Shown: positions 6,713-15,855 of the stretch, piece after piece | Numbering within the stretch: position 1 is the first letter of the stretch | How the letters are laid out: every line of letters starts with the position of its first letter | Assembly (NCBI RefSeq): GCF_030373245.1 | Contig: NZ_JAUCZF010000004.1 | Span: 310,001 to 374,000 of the forward strand | Source of the DNA: Hydrogenophaga sp. | Lineage (GTDB): Bacteria > Pseudomonadota > Gammaproteobacteria > Burkholderiales > Burkholderiaceae_C | DNA length: 64,000 nt | Reading direction: 5' to 3' | Notes under the pieces: generated by a model | Seen by the model: the letters and a program-made list of their open reading frames with translations, nothing else | Database searches by the model: none | What the model was told of the DNA's origin: nothing | Translations under genes and position numbers: made by a program

Positions 6713-9601
6713 TCAGGCGGCGGTCAACGCCGATGAATCGCGCACGAGGCGCTGGACCTGCGGCAGGCAGGAGCCGCAGTTGGTGCCGCAGTGCAGCCGC
6801 TGCTGCAACGCGGCCAGGCGCTGAGAGGGGTCGCCCTCGCAGGTGGTGAGTGTGTCGCGGATCGCTGCTTCGTTCACGTTGAAGCAGGTGCACACCTGGG
6901 GGCTGGCAGCCGGCAAAGCCAGCGGCGCCTGGGCGCTGCCCATGAGCAGGCGCCGCCCATAGTCCTGCGCTGGCAGCCTGCCCTGCAACAAGGGCTTGAT
7001 CCAGTGCTCGGCCCGCGTGTCTCCAGCCAGCAGCACGGCGTTGAGCCGGGCAGACGCGCCCTCGCGCTCCAAGCGGGCGCTGCGCCGCTGGCCCAAACGG
7101 CGGTCGGCGTAGCGCAGCGTGTCGGCGCTGTCCAGACCGAGCAGGGATTCGATCTGCATCAGCGTGGCGTCGTCGGGCACCTCGTGGGCGGCGGCGCGCA
7201 GCAGCACGCCCGTGCGTTCTTGGCCCGGCGCCGTCTCGAGCGGCGCACCGCTGGCAAACGGCACGCAGGATGCGAACTCAAATCGGGGCATCAGTTTGCG
7301 CAGCTCGGTGAGCCTGGACAGTGCGCTGTTGTCGGGCAGCCAGGCCAGGGCCAGCAGCGTCCAGGGCAGCTCGGCTTTGAGCACCTTGACCGCAGCGTGT
7401 TTGAGTTCGGGCTGCTTGGACGTGGGGCAATAGGCCGAGGTGGTGAGCGCGTTCGCGCCGGCCAGCACGCCGCCCGTGCTGCTGCGGCCACTCAGGGTGT
7501 CTGAGCCCCAGTGCATGGCGATGAAGGCCTGCGTCAGGCCCAGCGAGGAGCTCGCCTGCACCGGCAGCACGATGGCGCCGCGCTTGCTGGTGACCTGCAC
7601 CAGATCGCCTTCCTTCAGACTGCGTCGCTCCATGTCCTGCGGGTGCAGTTGCACCACCGGCTCGGGCACGTGGCCGAACAAGCGACCCAGGGTGCCGGTG
7701 CGCGTCATGCCGTGCCACTGGTCGCGCAGGCGGCCGGTCGTCAACGAAAAAGGGTAGCGCGATTCGCGCAGCTCGGCCAGGGGAAGCCAGGGCAAGGCGG
7801 CGAAGCGGGCCTTGCCGTCAGGGGTGGGGAACACGCCGTCTTCATAAAGGCGGGTCTTGCCCCGGGCGTCGCCCTCGCGCAGCGGCCATTGCTGCGGACC
7901 TTTCTCTTCGAGCATGGGCCAGGACAGGCCGGTGATGTCGAGGTCGCGGCCCCGGGTGGACTCGCGGTGCTCGAGCCAGATGGATTCTGCGTCGGGATAG
8001 GGAAATAACGTGGGCTGGCCGGGTCTCAGCGTGGCTTCCAGCCGCTTGGCGAAGTCCCCCGCGATGCGCCAGTCGTGCCGCGCCTCGCCGGGTGCGGGCA
8101 CGGCCGAGCGCACGCGGCTGATGCGGCGCTCGCTGTTGGTGACCGTACCTTCCTTTTCGCCCCAGGTGGTGGCGGGCAGGAGCAGGTCGGCGAAGTCGCA
8201 GGTGGCGGCGGTGGCAAAGGCTTCCTGCACCACCACGAACTCGCAGCGTTCCAGGGCGCGGCGAACTGTGGCTTGATCGGGCATGGATTGCGCCGGGTTG
8301 GTGCAGGCAATCCACAACGCCTTGATCTCCCCATCGGCCGCGGCCTGAAACATCTCCACCGCGGTATTGCCCGGCTTGGACGGCACAGCGGGCACGCCCC
8401 ACAGCGCGGCCACCTCGGCGCGATGTGCCGGGTTGCCCATGTCGCGGTGGGCGCTGAGCAAATTGGCCAGGCCTCCCACTTCTCGTCCGCCCATGGCGTT
8501 GGGCTGACCGGTGAGGCTGAACGGACCGGCACCTGGTTTGCCGATCTGGCCGGTGGCGAGGTGCAGATTGATGAGGGTGGCGTTTTTTGCGGTGCCGCTG
8601 CTGCTCTGGTTCAGGCCCTGGCAGTACAGGCTGAGCGTGGGCTGGCGTGTGCCACTGCCCTGCAGGCCGGCGAACCACCTTGCCGCGGTGAACAGTTCTT
8701 CCTTCCACAGGCCACACACCTGCGCCACGCGCTCGGGTGTGCAATCGCGCACCAGTGCCTTGAGGTCGTCGAAGCCAACGGTGTGCGCCGCCATGTAGGC
8801 CGCGTCAGTCCAGCCTTCCCACAGCATGATGTGCAGCAGGCCGTGGAACAGCATCACGTCGCTGCCGGGTTGCAGCTGCAGGAACAGGTCGGCCTGTTCG
8901 GCGGTGTCGGTGCGGCGTGGATCGGCCACGATGATCTTCATCGCCGGGTTCTTGCACCTGGCCTCTTCGATGCGGCGGAACAGCACCGGGTGGGCAAAGG
9001 CAGCGTTGCTGCCAGCGATGAACAGACAGGCCGCATGATCGATGTCTTCATAGCTGGACGGCGGCGCGTCGGCGCCGAGCGTGAGCTTGTAGCCGGCCAC
9101 GGCGCTGCTCATGCAAAGGCGCGAATTGGTGTCGACGTTGTTGGTGCCGATCAGGCCCTTGGCAAGTTTATTGAAGACGTAGTAGTCCTCGGTGAGCAGC
9201 TGGCCGCTGATGTAAAACCCGACCGAATCGGGTCCGTGCTCGACGATGGTGCGGGTGAAACGATCTGCGGCGAGGTTGAGCGCTGTGTTCCAGCCGATGG
9301 GCGTGGTGGCGCCACCGCGTTGCAGACGTTGCAATGGCTGCAGCAGGCGGGTCTGGCGCGTGACGTCGGCCGACGCGGTGAGGTGCAGCGTGCTGCCCTT
9401 GGAGCAGAGCTTGCCCAAATTGGCAGGGTGCTCCGGGTCGCCGCGCACGCCGGTGATCTGCACCCCCTCGCTCTCGATGATCACGCCGCAGCCTACGCCG
9501 CAGTAGGGGCAGGTGGAACGGGTCTGCACTGGCGCCTGAGCTGCAGGATGAAAGGCAATCACCTGTTCGCTGAGCGCGTCAGGTGTCTGCCTGGCGCTCA
9601 C
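6713..9601 (-). CDS. nasA: Assimilatory nitrate reductase catalytic subunit with C-terminal [2Fe-2S] domain
   Basis: This 962-residue cytosolic molybdoenzyme reduces nitrate to nitrite. Near the N-terminus CPYCGVGC (residues 31-38) and a later KLCSKG bind the [4Fe-4S] cluster. A cysteine in NTNSRLCMSSAVAGY probably ligates molybdenum in the bis-MGD cofactor, and the C-terminal molydopterin-dinucleotide-binding domain follows. The last 60 residues add a bacterioferritin-associated-ferredoxin-like cluster domain (CTCFNV, then CGTNCGSCLPQ), as in Klebsiella-type NasA, giving an internal electron entry. The GTG start at 9601 overlaps the nirD stop codon as GTGA, implying translational coupling. 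No nasC-like NADH-flavoprotein subunit is present nearby. Confidence 0.95.
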   Translation of the reverse strand: MSARQTPDALSEQVIAFHPAAQAPVQTRSTCPYCGVGCGVIIESEGVQITGVRGDPEHPANLGKLCSKGSTLHLTASADVTRQTRLLQPLQRLQRGGATTPIGWNTALNLAADRFTRTIVEHGPDSVGFYISGQLLTEDYYVFNKLAKGLIGTNNVDTNSRLCMSSAVAGYKLTLGADAPPSSYEDIDHAACLFIAGSNAAFAHPVLFRRIEEARCKNPAMKIIVADPRRTDTAEQADLFLQLQPGSDVMLFHGLLHIMLWEGWTDAAYMAAHTVGFDDLKALVRDCTPERVAQVCGLWKEELFTAARWFAGLQGSGTRQPTLSLYCQGLNQSSSGTAKNATLINLHLATGQIGKPGAGPFSLTGQPNAMGGREVGGLANLLSAHRDMGNPAHRAEVAALWGVPAVPSKPGNTAVEMFQAAADGEIKALWIACTNPAQSMPDQATVRRALERCEFVVVQEAFATAATCDFADLLLPATTWGEKEGTVTNSERRISRVRSAVPAPGEARHDWRIAGDFAKRLEATLRPGQPTLFPYPDAESIWLEHRESTRGRDLDITGLSWPMLEEKGPQQWPLREGDARGKTRLYEDGVFPTPDGKARFAALPWLPLAELRESRYPFSLTTGRLRDQWHGMTRTGTLGRLFGHVPEPVVQLHPQDMERRSLKEGDLVQVTSKRGAIVLPVQASSSLGLTQAFIAMHWGSDTLSGRSSTGGVLAGANALTTSAYCPTSKQPELKHAAVKVLKAELPWTLLALAWLPDNSALSRLTELRKLMPRFEFASCVPFASGAPLETAPGQERTGVLLRAAAHEVPDDATLMQIESLLGLDSADTLRYADRRLGQRRSARLEREGASARLNAVLLAGDTRAEHWIKPLLQGRLPAQDYGRRLLMGSAQAPLALPAASPQVCTCFNVNEAAIRDTLTTCEGDPSQRLAALQQRLHCGTNCGSCLPQVQRLVRDSSALTAA

Positions 9602-9984
9602 GCCAAGGTTCGCCGGACTGGACCAGCGATGGGGCGCTCCAGGTCGGTCGCGTGCGTCGTCAGCTCGTGCGCGTCCAGGTACACCCTGCCGTCTTCCAGT
9701 TTCACGCTGAACCTGGGCGTACATCCCTCATCGGGTGCGGCAGCCTGGCCCGTGCACAGGCCAATGGTCCAGTTGTGCAGCGGGCAGGCCACACTGCTGC
9801 CGAACACGATGCCCTGGCTCAGCGGGCCGCCTTTGTGGGGGCAGCGGTCGAGCAGGGCAAACACCTCGCCAGCGTCGTTGCGGAACACGGCCACATCCAG
9901 CCCCCGCTCGCGCGCCACGCGGCGCGAGCCGAGCACGGGTATCTCGTCCAACCTGCAAATGGGTGTCCAGGCGGCACTGTTCAT
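9598..9984 (-). CDS. nirD: Nitrite reductase [NAD(P)H] small subunit
   Basis: This 128-residue Rieske-like subunit accompanies NirB. It retains the cluster motifs CPHKGG and CPLHNW spaced as in true Rieske proteins, so it may bind a [2Fe-2S] centre; some NirD proteins have lost these residues. It starts with an ATGA overlap on nirB and ends in a GTGA overlap with nasA, so the three genes are tightly coupled. Confidence 0.95.
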   Translation of the reverse strand: MNSAAWTPICRLDEIPVLGSRRVARERGLDVAVFRNDAGEVFALLDRCPHKGGPLSQGIVFGSSVACPLHNWTIGLCTGQAAAPDEGCTPRFSVKLEDGRVYLDAHELTTHATDLERPIAGPVRRTLA

Positions 9985-12470
9985 GCGGCACTCCCCGCGG
10001 TCTGCGCCACGTGAATCGGGACGAACTGGCGCGTGTCCACCGCCGCCTTGGCGTGTTCAAACCAGGGATCCGGCTCGCCATCGAGCGCAAATTGCAGCTG
10101 TTCCCACAGCGCCTTGCGGCCTTCAATGTCGTCGATCACGCGCCGCTTGATGTGCTCCATGCCGACCCGGTTCAGGTAGTGCACGGTCCGTTCCAGGTAC
10201 CAGCCTTCCAGCCGGTAGAGCTGCATGAACGCGCCGGTGACCTCCATCACCTCTTCGGCGGTCTTCACCTTCACCAGAAACTGCGCGACCTCGGTCTTGA
10301 TGCCGCCGTTGCCGCCGATGTAGAGCTCCCAGCCGCTGTCCACACCGATGACGCCCACGTCCTTGATGCCCGCCTCTGCGCAATTGCGCGGACAGCCCGA
10401 GACGGCGAACTTCACCTTGTGTGGCGCGTACATGCGCCACATGGCGCGCTCCAGGTCCTTGCCCATCTGTGTGCTGTCCTGCGTGCCCATGCGGCACCAC
10501 TCGCTGCCCACGCAGGTCTTCACCGTGCGCAGCGCCTTGGCATAGGCGTGGCCGCTGGGCATGCCGATGTCGTTCCACACCGCCTGCAGGTCTTCCTTCT
10601 TGATGCCGAGCAGGTCGATGCGCTGGCCGCCGGTGACCTTGACCGTGGGGATCTTGTACTTGTCCACCGCGTTGGCGATGCGGCGCAGTTCATCGGCCGT
10701 GGTCTCGCCACCCCACATGCGCGGGATCACCGAGTAGGTGCCATCCTTCTGGATGTTGGCGTGGCTGCGTTCGTTGATGAAGCGGCTTTGCGGATCGTCC
10801 TGCGCTTCCTTGGGCCAGGTGCTGATCAGGTAGTAGTTCACCGCCGGGCGGCAGGTGGCGCAACCGTTGGGCGTTTTCCAGCCCAGGGCTGAAAAGGTGT
10901 CGGCGATGGTGAGCAGCTTCTGTTCCCGTATAGCGTCGCGCACGTCCTGGTGGCTGCGATCGGTGCAGGCGCAGATCGCCTTCTTCTTGGGGGTGGCGGA
11001 ATAGTCGCCGCCGGCGGTGAACATCAGCAGCTGCTCGACCAGCCCGGTGCACGAGCCGCAGCTGGCGCTGGCCTTGGTCTGCTTGCGCACTTCGTCCAGG
11101 GTGAACAGGCCGTTGTCCTTGATGGCCTTGCAGATCGTGCCCTTGGTCACGCCGTTGCAGCCGCAGACCTCGTCGCTCTCAAGCATGGCCGCGGCCTTGT
11201 TGTGACCCTGGTGGCCGACATCGCCGATGTTGGACTCGCCAAACATCAGCTTGTCGCGAATGTCGCTCACGGTGCGGCCGTCGCGCAGCAGCTTGAAGTA
11301 CCAGCTGCCATCGACCGTGTCGCCGTACAGGCAGGCGCCCACGAGCTTGTCGTCTTTGATGACCAGCTTCTTGTACACGCCGCCAGCGGGGTCGCTCATC
11401 ACGATCTCTTCGGTGCTGGCGTCGCCCATGAAGTTGCCGGCCGAAAACAGGTCGATGCCCGTGACCTTGAGCTTGGTCGAGGTGAGCGAGCCGGTGTAGC
11501 GGCCAATGCCGAACTCCGCCAGGTGCGTGGCCAGCACCTTGCCTTGTTCAAACAGCGGGGCCACCAGACCGTAGGCGATGCCACGGTGCGCCGCGCACTC
11601 GCCCACGGCGTAGATGCGCGGGTCGGTCACGGTCTGCAGCGTGTCGCTGACCACGATGCCCTTGTTCACATGCAGGCGCATGGACTCGGCCAGCGCCGTG
11701 TTGGGGCGGATGCCCACCGCCATCACCACCAGATCGGTGGGCAGCTCGCTGCCATCCTTGAAGCGGATGGCCGACACCCGGCCGCTTTCGCTCGCCACCA
11801 GTTCCTGAGTCTGAGCGCCAATCAGAAATTTCATGCCGCGCGCTTGCAGCGATTGCTGCAGCAAGCGGCCCGACACCTCGTCAAGCTGGCGCTCCATGAG
11901 CCAGGGCGCCACGTGCACCACGCTCACCGTCATGCCGCGCTTCATTAGGCCGTTGGCGGCCTCAAGACCGAGCAGGCCGCCGCCAATCACCATCGCGTGC
12001 TGGTACTTCTCGGCCGCGTCAATCATGGCCTGGGTGTCGGCGATGTCGCGGTAGGCCAGGACGCCGGGCAGGTCTTTTCCGGGGATGGGCAGGATGAAGG
12101 GGTTGGATCCGGTGGCCATGATGAGCCGGTCGTAGGGCGCACTCACCAGTTCGTCCGACGCATTTCGCCCATGCACCACGCGCTTGATCCGGTCTACCTC
12201 GGTCACCGTGCAGCCGGTGTGCAGGGTGACCTCGTTGTCGGTGTACCAAGACCAGTCGTTCAGAACGATCTGGTCCAGCGTCTGTTCGCCAGCGAGCACC
12301 GGTGAGAGCAGGATGCGGTTGTAGTTGGGGTGGGGTTCGGCGCCGAAGACGGTGATGTCGTAGAGGTCGGGCGCGATCTTCAGCAGCTCTTCGAGCGTGC
12401 GCACACCGGCCATGCCGTTGCCGATCATCACTAGCTTCATCCGGGGCCTCGTCTTGGCGAGCATGTCCAT
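9981..12470 (-). CDS. nirB: Nitrite reductase [NAD(P)H] large subunit
   Basis: This 829-residue enzyme reduces nitrite to ammonium with NAD(P)H. The order of domains is an FAD/NAD(P)-binding pyridine nucleotide oxidoreductase region starting MKLVMIGNGMAGVRTLEELL, then two BFD-like [2Fe-2S] segments (CGCNGVTKGTIC with CGSC, and ICACTDRSHQDV with NGCATCRP), then the siroheme/[4Fe-4S] domain. The siroheme-binding cysteines are in TCVGSEWCRMGT and SGCPRNCAEAG. The start at 12470 lies one base after the nasD stop; an ATG at 12440 with GAGG upstream begins exactly at the conserved MKLVMIG and is an equally good choice. Siroheme could come from the CobA encoded downstream. Confidence 0.95.
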   Translation of the reverse strand: MDMLAKTRPRMKLVMIGNGMAGVRTLEELLKIAPDLYDITVFGAEPHPNYNRILLSPVLAGEQTLDQIVLNDWSWYTDNEVTLHTGCTVTEVDRIKRVVHGRNASDELVSAPYDRLIMATGSNPFILPIPGKDLPGVLAYRDIADTQAMIDAAEKYQHAMVIGGGLLGLEAANGLMKRGMTVSVVHVAPWLMERQLDEVSGRLLQQSLQARGMKFLIGAQTQELVASESGRVSAIRFKDGSELPTDLVVMAVGIRPNTALAESMRLHVNKGIVVSDTLQTVTDPRIYAVGECAAHRGIAYGLVAPLFEQGKVLATHLAEFGIGRYTGSLTSTKLKVTGIDLFSAGNFMGDASTEEIVMSDPAGGVYKKLVIKDDKLVGACLYGDTVDGSWYFKLLRDGRTVSDIRDKLMFGESNIGDVGHQGHNKAAAMLESDEVCGCNGVTKGTICKAIKDNGLFTLDEVRKQTKASASCGSCTGLVEQLLMFTAGGDYSATPKKKAICACTDRSHQDVRDAIREQKLLTIADTFSALGWKTPNGCATCRPAVNYYLISTWPKEAQDDPQSRFINERSHANIQKDGTYSVIPRMWGGETTADELRRIANAVDKYKIPTVKVTGGQRIDLLGIKKEDLQAVWNDIGMPSGHAYAKALRTVKTCVGSEWCRMGTQDSTQMGKDLERAMWRMYAPHKVKFAVSGCPRNCAEAGIKDVGVIGVDSGWELYIGGNGGIKTEVAQFLVKVKTAEEVMEVTGAFMQLYRLEGWYLERTVHYLNRVGMEHIKRRVIDDIEGRKALWEQLQFALDGEPDPWFEHAKAAVDTRQFVPIHVAQTAGSAA

Positions 12471-12471
12471 G

Positions 12472-13329
12472 TCAGGCTTTCAACGCCGCTGGCACGCCCG
12501 CATGGGTGTTGGGTGCGGGCCGACCGGCAGCAATCGGTTCCACCTTGCGCTGCTTTTCGTACAGGAAGGTCAGGATTTCCTGGCGGCAGTGGTTGTACAC
12601 CGGGTTCTCGGCCAGGGCGATGCGATTGCGCGGGCGGGGCAGGGCTATGTCCAGAATCTGGCCGATCGTGGCAGCAGGACCGTTGGTCATCATCACCACG
12701 CGATCGGACAGCAGCACCGCTTCGTCCACATCGTGCGTGATCATCATCACCGTATTGCCCAGCTCGGCCTGGATGCGGATCACCTCGTCCTGCAGGTGGG
12801 CGCGGGTGAGGGCATCGAGTGCACCGAAGGGCTCGTCGAGCAGCAGCACCTTGGGCTCCATCGCCAGCGCCCGGGCGATGCCCACCCGCTGCTTCATGCC
12901 GCCGGAAATTTCGGAGGGCAGGCGGTGCAACGCATGCGACATGTTGACCATGTTGAGGTTGTGCAGGATCCAGTCTTTGCGCTCGGTTTTGGTCTTGGTG
13001 TCACGAAAGATCTTGTCCACCGCGATCTCGACGTTTTGGTACACCGTGAGCCAGGGCAGCAGCGAGTGGTTCTGGAACACCACGGCGCGGTCGGGACCGG
13101 GTGCATTGACCTCCCGACCGTCCACGATCACGCCGCCAGCGGTCGCCTTGAGCAGGCCTGCGACGATGTTGAGCACGGTCGACTTGCCGCAGCCCGAGTG
13201 CCCGATCAACGAGATGAACTCGCCGCGCTGCACGGCCAGGTCAATGCCCTTGAGCACCAGGTTGACGGCGCCGTTGTTGCCGGTGAAGGTCATGTCGACC
13301 TGGGAGAGGTTGAGGTAGGCGTTGCTCAT
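12472..13329 (-). CDS. nasD: Nitrate ABC transporter ATP-binding protein
   Basis: This 285-residue ATPase drives nitrate/nitrite uptake together with the adjacent permease and binding protein. It has the Walker A motif GHSGCGKST, the signature MKQRVGIARALAMEP preceded by a divergent LSGG (EISGG), and the Walker B motif VLLLDEPFGALDALTR, followed by a switch histidine in MMITHDVDEAV. The ATG at 13329 follows an AGGAGC site. Unlike cyanobacterial NrtC it has no fused binding-protein domain. Confidence 0.94.
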   Translation of the reverse strand: MSNAYLNLSQVDMTFTGNNGAVNLVLKGIDLAVQRGEFISLIGHSGCGKSTVLNIVAGLLKATAGGVIVDGREVNAPGPDRAVVFQNHSLLPWLTVYQNVEIAVDKIFRDTKTKTERKDWILHNLNMVNMSHALHRLPSEISGGMKQRVGIARALAMEPKVLLLDEPFGALDALTRAHLQDEVIRIQAELGNTVMMITHDVDEAVLLSDRVVMMTNGPAATIGQILDIALPRPRNRIALAENPVYNHCRQEILTFLYEKQRKVEPIAAGRPAPNTHAGVPAALKA

Positions 13330-13351
13330 GAAGCGCTCCTGGTGAATTCGG

Positions 13352-14215
13352 TTAGCTGGCCGAGGTGCCACGGGTGACGATGCGACCGATCCAGGCGACC
13401 ACGCGGTCCAGGATGAAGCCGATCAGACCGACGTAGATCAGCGCCAGGATGATGTCGCTGATGCGCGACGAATTCCAGGCGTCCCAGATGAAGAAGCCGA
13501 TGCCCACGCCACCGATCAGCATCTCGGCGGCGATGATGGCCAGCCACGACAGACCGACCCCGATGCGCAGCCCCGAGAAGATGAAGGGTGCCGCAGCGGG
13601 CAGCATGATCTTGATGAAGTACTCGATGCCGTTGAGTCGGATCACGCGCGCCACGTTGCGGTAGTCCTCCGGGATGTTGCGGATGCCGATCGAGGTGTTG
13701 ATGATGATGGGCCAGATGGAGGTGATGAAGATCACGAAAATGGCCGAAGGCTGGCCATCCTGGAAGCCCGCCAGCGAGATCGGCAGCCACGCCAGCGGAG
13801 GCACGGTGCGCAGCACCTGGAACAGCGGGTCGAGACCGCGCAGCGCCCAGGTCGACTGCCCTACCAGCACGCCCAGGCTCACGCCCGCCACCACCGCCAG
13901 CGAGTAGCCCAGCGCCACTCGCTCGAGGCTGGCCAGCAGCTGCCAGGCCACGCCCACGTCGTTGCCCCCGTTGTCGTAGAACGGGTTCACGATGAGCTCC
14001 CAGGTGTCCTGCACCACGCGGCTCGGTCCGGGCAGCGAGGCGCCGGGGCGAGCGCCTAGCAGCTCCCAGATCACCAGCAACACGCCGATGACCAGCAGCG
14101 GCGGCAGCACGTGGGTGACGAACACCCGAGCCGTCGCGGTGATGCCGGTTTGGACCGCGGAGGGGGTGTTGGGCGCGGCCAGGCGGATCGGTTCGATGGT
14201 GTCGGTGGTGTTCAT
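13352..14215 (-). CDS. nasE: Nitrate ABC transporter permease
   Basis: This inner-membrane permease of 287 residues belongs to the NrtB/SsuC-type family. It has about six membrane segments, starting with LLVIGVLLVIWELLG near residue 40, and the EAA-like loop that contacts the ATPase (NVARVIRLNGIEYFIKIMLP). Its start at 14215 is preceded by GGAGC. It lies between the binding-protein and ATPase genes with short gaps of 14 and 22 bases, consistent with one transcript. Confidence 0.93.
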   Translation of the reverse strand: MNTTDTIEPIRLAAPNTPSAVQTGITATARVFVTHVLPPLLVIGVLLVIWELLGARPGASLPGPSRVVQDTWELIVNPFYDNGGNDVGVAWQLLASLERVALGYSLAVVAGVSLGVLVGQSTWALRGLDPLFQVLRTVPPLAWLPISLAGFQDGQPSAIFVIFITSIWPIIINTSIGIRNIPEDYRNVARVIRLNGIEYFIKIMLPAAAPFIFSGLRIGVGLSWLAIIAAEMLIGGVGIGFFIWDAWNSSRISDIILALIYVGLIGFILDRVVAWIGRIVTRGTSAS

Positions 14216-14229
14216 GGCGGTGCTCCGGA

Positions 14230-15543
14230 TCAGGTGCGCTTGATGGTTTTGATGGCCAGGCTCTCCAGGTACTTGCCTGGGTTGGCCGGGTCGAACACCT
14301 TGCCGTCGAAAAACTTCTCCACGCCACGTGAAGTGGAGGTGGGGATGTCCTTGGCCGCGACCCCCATTTCCTTGGCCACGGTGCGCCAGATGTCTTCGCG
14401 GTTGACCTTGGCGATCAAAGCCTTGGTGTCGAGGTTGGCAGGCAGGTAGCCCCAGCGGATGTTCTCGGTGAGGAACCACAGGTCGTGGCTCTGGAACGGG
14501 TAGCTGGCGAAGTCTTTCCAGAAGCGCATCTGGAACTTGCTGTTCAGCTCCACACGCCCGGTGCCGTAGTCAAAATCGCCCTTGACGCGGTCGATCACGT
14601 CGGCCACCGGCGCGTTGATCCAGCGACGGCGCGAGCAGATCTCGGCGACCTCGGCGCGGTTGGCCGGGTCCTCGCACCACATCTGCGCTTCCATCACCGC
14701 CTTGAGCAAGGCCTTGGTGGCGTTGGGGTTGGCGCTGACGTAGTCGGCGCGCAAGGCAAATGCTTTCTCCGGGTGGTTCATCCACATCTCGCTGGTGGTG
14801 AGCGCGGTGTAGCCGATCTTCTGGTTGATGAGCTGGCGGTTCCAGGGCTCACACACGCAGAAAGCGTCCATGCTGCCGACCTTCATGTTGGCCACCATTT
14901 GCGCGGGCGGCACCACGATGGTGGTGATGTCCTTGTTGGGGTCGATGCCGCCGGCGGCCATCCAGTAGCGAATCCACATGTCGTGTGTGCCACCCGGGAA
15001 GGTCATGGCGGCGTTCACCGGTTTGCCCGTTTTAAGGCGCTTGGCGAGCAGCGCCTTGCCGAACTCCTTCGTGTCCAGGCCGACTTTCAAGTCCTTGTAT
15101 TCATCCGCCACGGAGATGCACTGCCCACCGAGGTTCAGCCGCGCGAGGATGTTGATCGGCACCGGTACGTTGTTCGCCGTCACCGCGCCGGTGCTGATGA
15201 GGTAGGGCATGGGCGTCAGGATGTGACCGCCGTCGATGCCACCTTTGCCGGAGCCGAGCACGAGGTTGTCGCGCGTGGTGCCCCATGAAGATTGTTTGAG
15301 CACCTCGACCTCGGTCATGCCGTATTTCTTGAACAGCCCTTTTTCGTCCGCCACAAACAAGGGTGCTGCGTCGGTGAGTGCGATGAAGCCGAGCTTGGCG
15401 GCGCGGGTTTCTGGCGCGGTGGCAGTCTGGGCGCGAGCCTGACTGGCGAAAAGGCCGCCTGCGACCGCAGCAACGCCGATCGCCGACGACTTGCGGATGA
15501 CGTCGCGGCGCGACAGGGCGGCGGGTTTCATGGGCTGGTTCAT
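14230..15543 (-). CDS. nasF: Nitrate ABC transporter substrate-binding protein, Tat-exported
   Basis: This protein of 437 residues is the periplasmic nitrate/nitrite receptor (NrtA/NasF family). The N-terminus has a twin-arginine signal, LSRRDVIRKSSAIGV, followed by a hydrophobic stretch and a cleavage site near SQARAQ, so it is exported folded. The mature part begins with LGFIALTDAAPLFVADEKG, typical of the family. The start at 15543 is chosen for the CAGGAG site seven bases upstream; the open frame before it is the regulatory leader. It is the first gene of nasFED-nirBD-nasA and is preceded by a conditional terminator. Confidence 0.94.
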   Translation of the reverse strand: MNQPMKPAALSRRDVIRKSSAIGVAAVAGGLFASQARAQTATAPETRAAKLGFIALTDAAPLFVADEKGLFKKYGMTEVEVLKQSSWGTTRDNLVLGSGKGGIDGGHILTPMPYLISTGAVTANNVPVPINILARLNLGGQCISVADEYKDLKVGLDTKEFGKALLAKRLKTGKPVNAAMTFPGGTHDMWIRYWMAAGGIDPNKDITTIVVPPAQMVANMKVGSMDAFCVCEPWNRQLINQKIGYTALTTSEMWMNHPEKAFALRADYVSANPNATKALLKAVMEAQMWCEDPANRAEVAEICSRRRWINAPVADVIDRVKGDFDYGTGRVELNSKFQMRFWKDFASYPFQSHDLWFLTENIRWGYLPANLDTKALIAKVNREDIWRTVAKEMGVAAKDIPTSTSRGVEKFFDGKVFDPANPGKYLESLAIKTIKRT

Positions 15544-15593
15544 GTTCAACTCCTGCAAAAAAAGGTTGGCGAGCAAGGGGGATGCGGAAGCCC

Positions 15594-15652
15594 AAAAACA
15601 AAACGGCGCCCACTGCAATCCCAGCCGAAGCTGGGAGGCAATGGACGCCGTT
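15594..15652 (-). terminator. Leader terminator of the nasF operon
   Basis: On the minus strand a long hairpin has an upper stem CCCAGC-TTCG-GCTGGG and a lower stem AACGGCG/CGCCGTT joined through further pairs (CCA/TGG and others). It is followed by TTTTGTTTTT. It ends about 50 bases before the nasF start codon, so read-through must be controlled. Its left arm includes the loop and right stem of the second ANTAR-type hairpin, making the two structures mutually exclusive. Confidence 0.88.
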
Positions 15653-15695
15653 GTCCGTGTCTGGGAAGACCTTGGGGATCGTGCCGCCATTGGCA
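15643..15695 (-). promoter_or_regulatory. Twin hexaloop hairpins, probable ANTAR (NasR) antitermination target
   Basis: The leader RNA contains hairpin P1, TGCC-AATGGC-GGCA (15682-15695), and hairpin P2, GGAC-AACGGC-GTCC (15643-15656). Both loops are six bases with A at position 1 and G at position 4, the rule described for RNA targets of ANTAR proteins. P2 overlaps the left arm of the terminator at 15594-15652. NasR encoded immediately upstream carries an ANTAR domain, so nitrate-bound NasR would stabilise P1/P2 and allow transcription into nasF. Confidence 0.85.
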
Positions 15696-15718
15696 TTCAC
15701 CCACTCAGGGTTTCCTTA

Positions 15719-15733
15719 GCAGGTAGCGTGCCA
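15719..15733 (-). promoter_or_regulatory. Sigma-54 promoter of the nasF operon
   Basis: The minus strand reads TGGCACGCTACCTGC, with the invariant GG and GC separated by ten bases as required for the -24/-12 promoter. It differs from the consensus TGGCACG-N4-TTGC at one base. Transcription would begin near 15707, about a dozen bases before hairpin P1, which gives a compact leader. Confidence 0.82.
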
Positions 15734-15763
15734 GCGCGAGGGTGTCCGACCGGGGATCTCGCT

Positions 15764-15776
15764 CATTCCCTTGATT
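15764..15776 (-). promoter_or_regulatory. IHF-like site
   Basis: The minus-strand sequence AATCAAGGGAATG matches the IHF consensus WATCAANNNNTTR at all but one position. It lies between the NtrC-like sites and the sigma-54 promoter, centred about 60 bases upstream of the predicted start, where DNA bending would help looping. Confidence 0.5.
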
Positions 15777-15855
15777 TCATGAAGAAAAGGCGCTGGTCAC
15801 ACCACACGAAGGCGTTTCGGTGATGCCGCAAGCCCCGCTCGAGTGCCGGGCCCGA

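Noticed and set aside
13326..14327. Alternative minus-strand frame through the nitrate permease
   Set aside because: It is a frame-shifted shadow of nasE; the true frame has membrane helices and the EAA-type loop.
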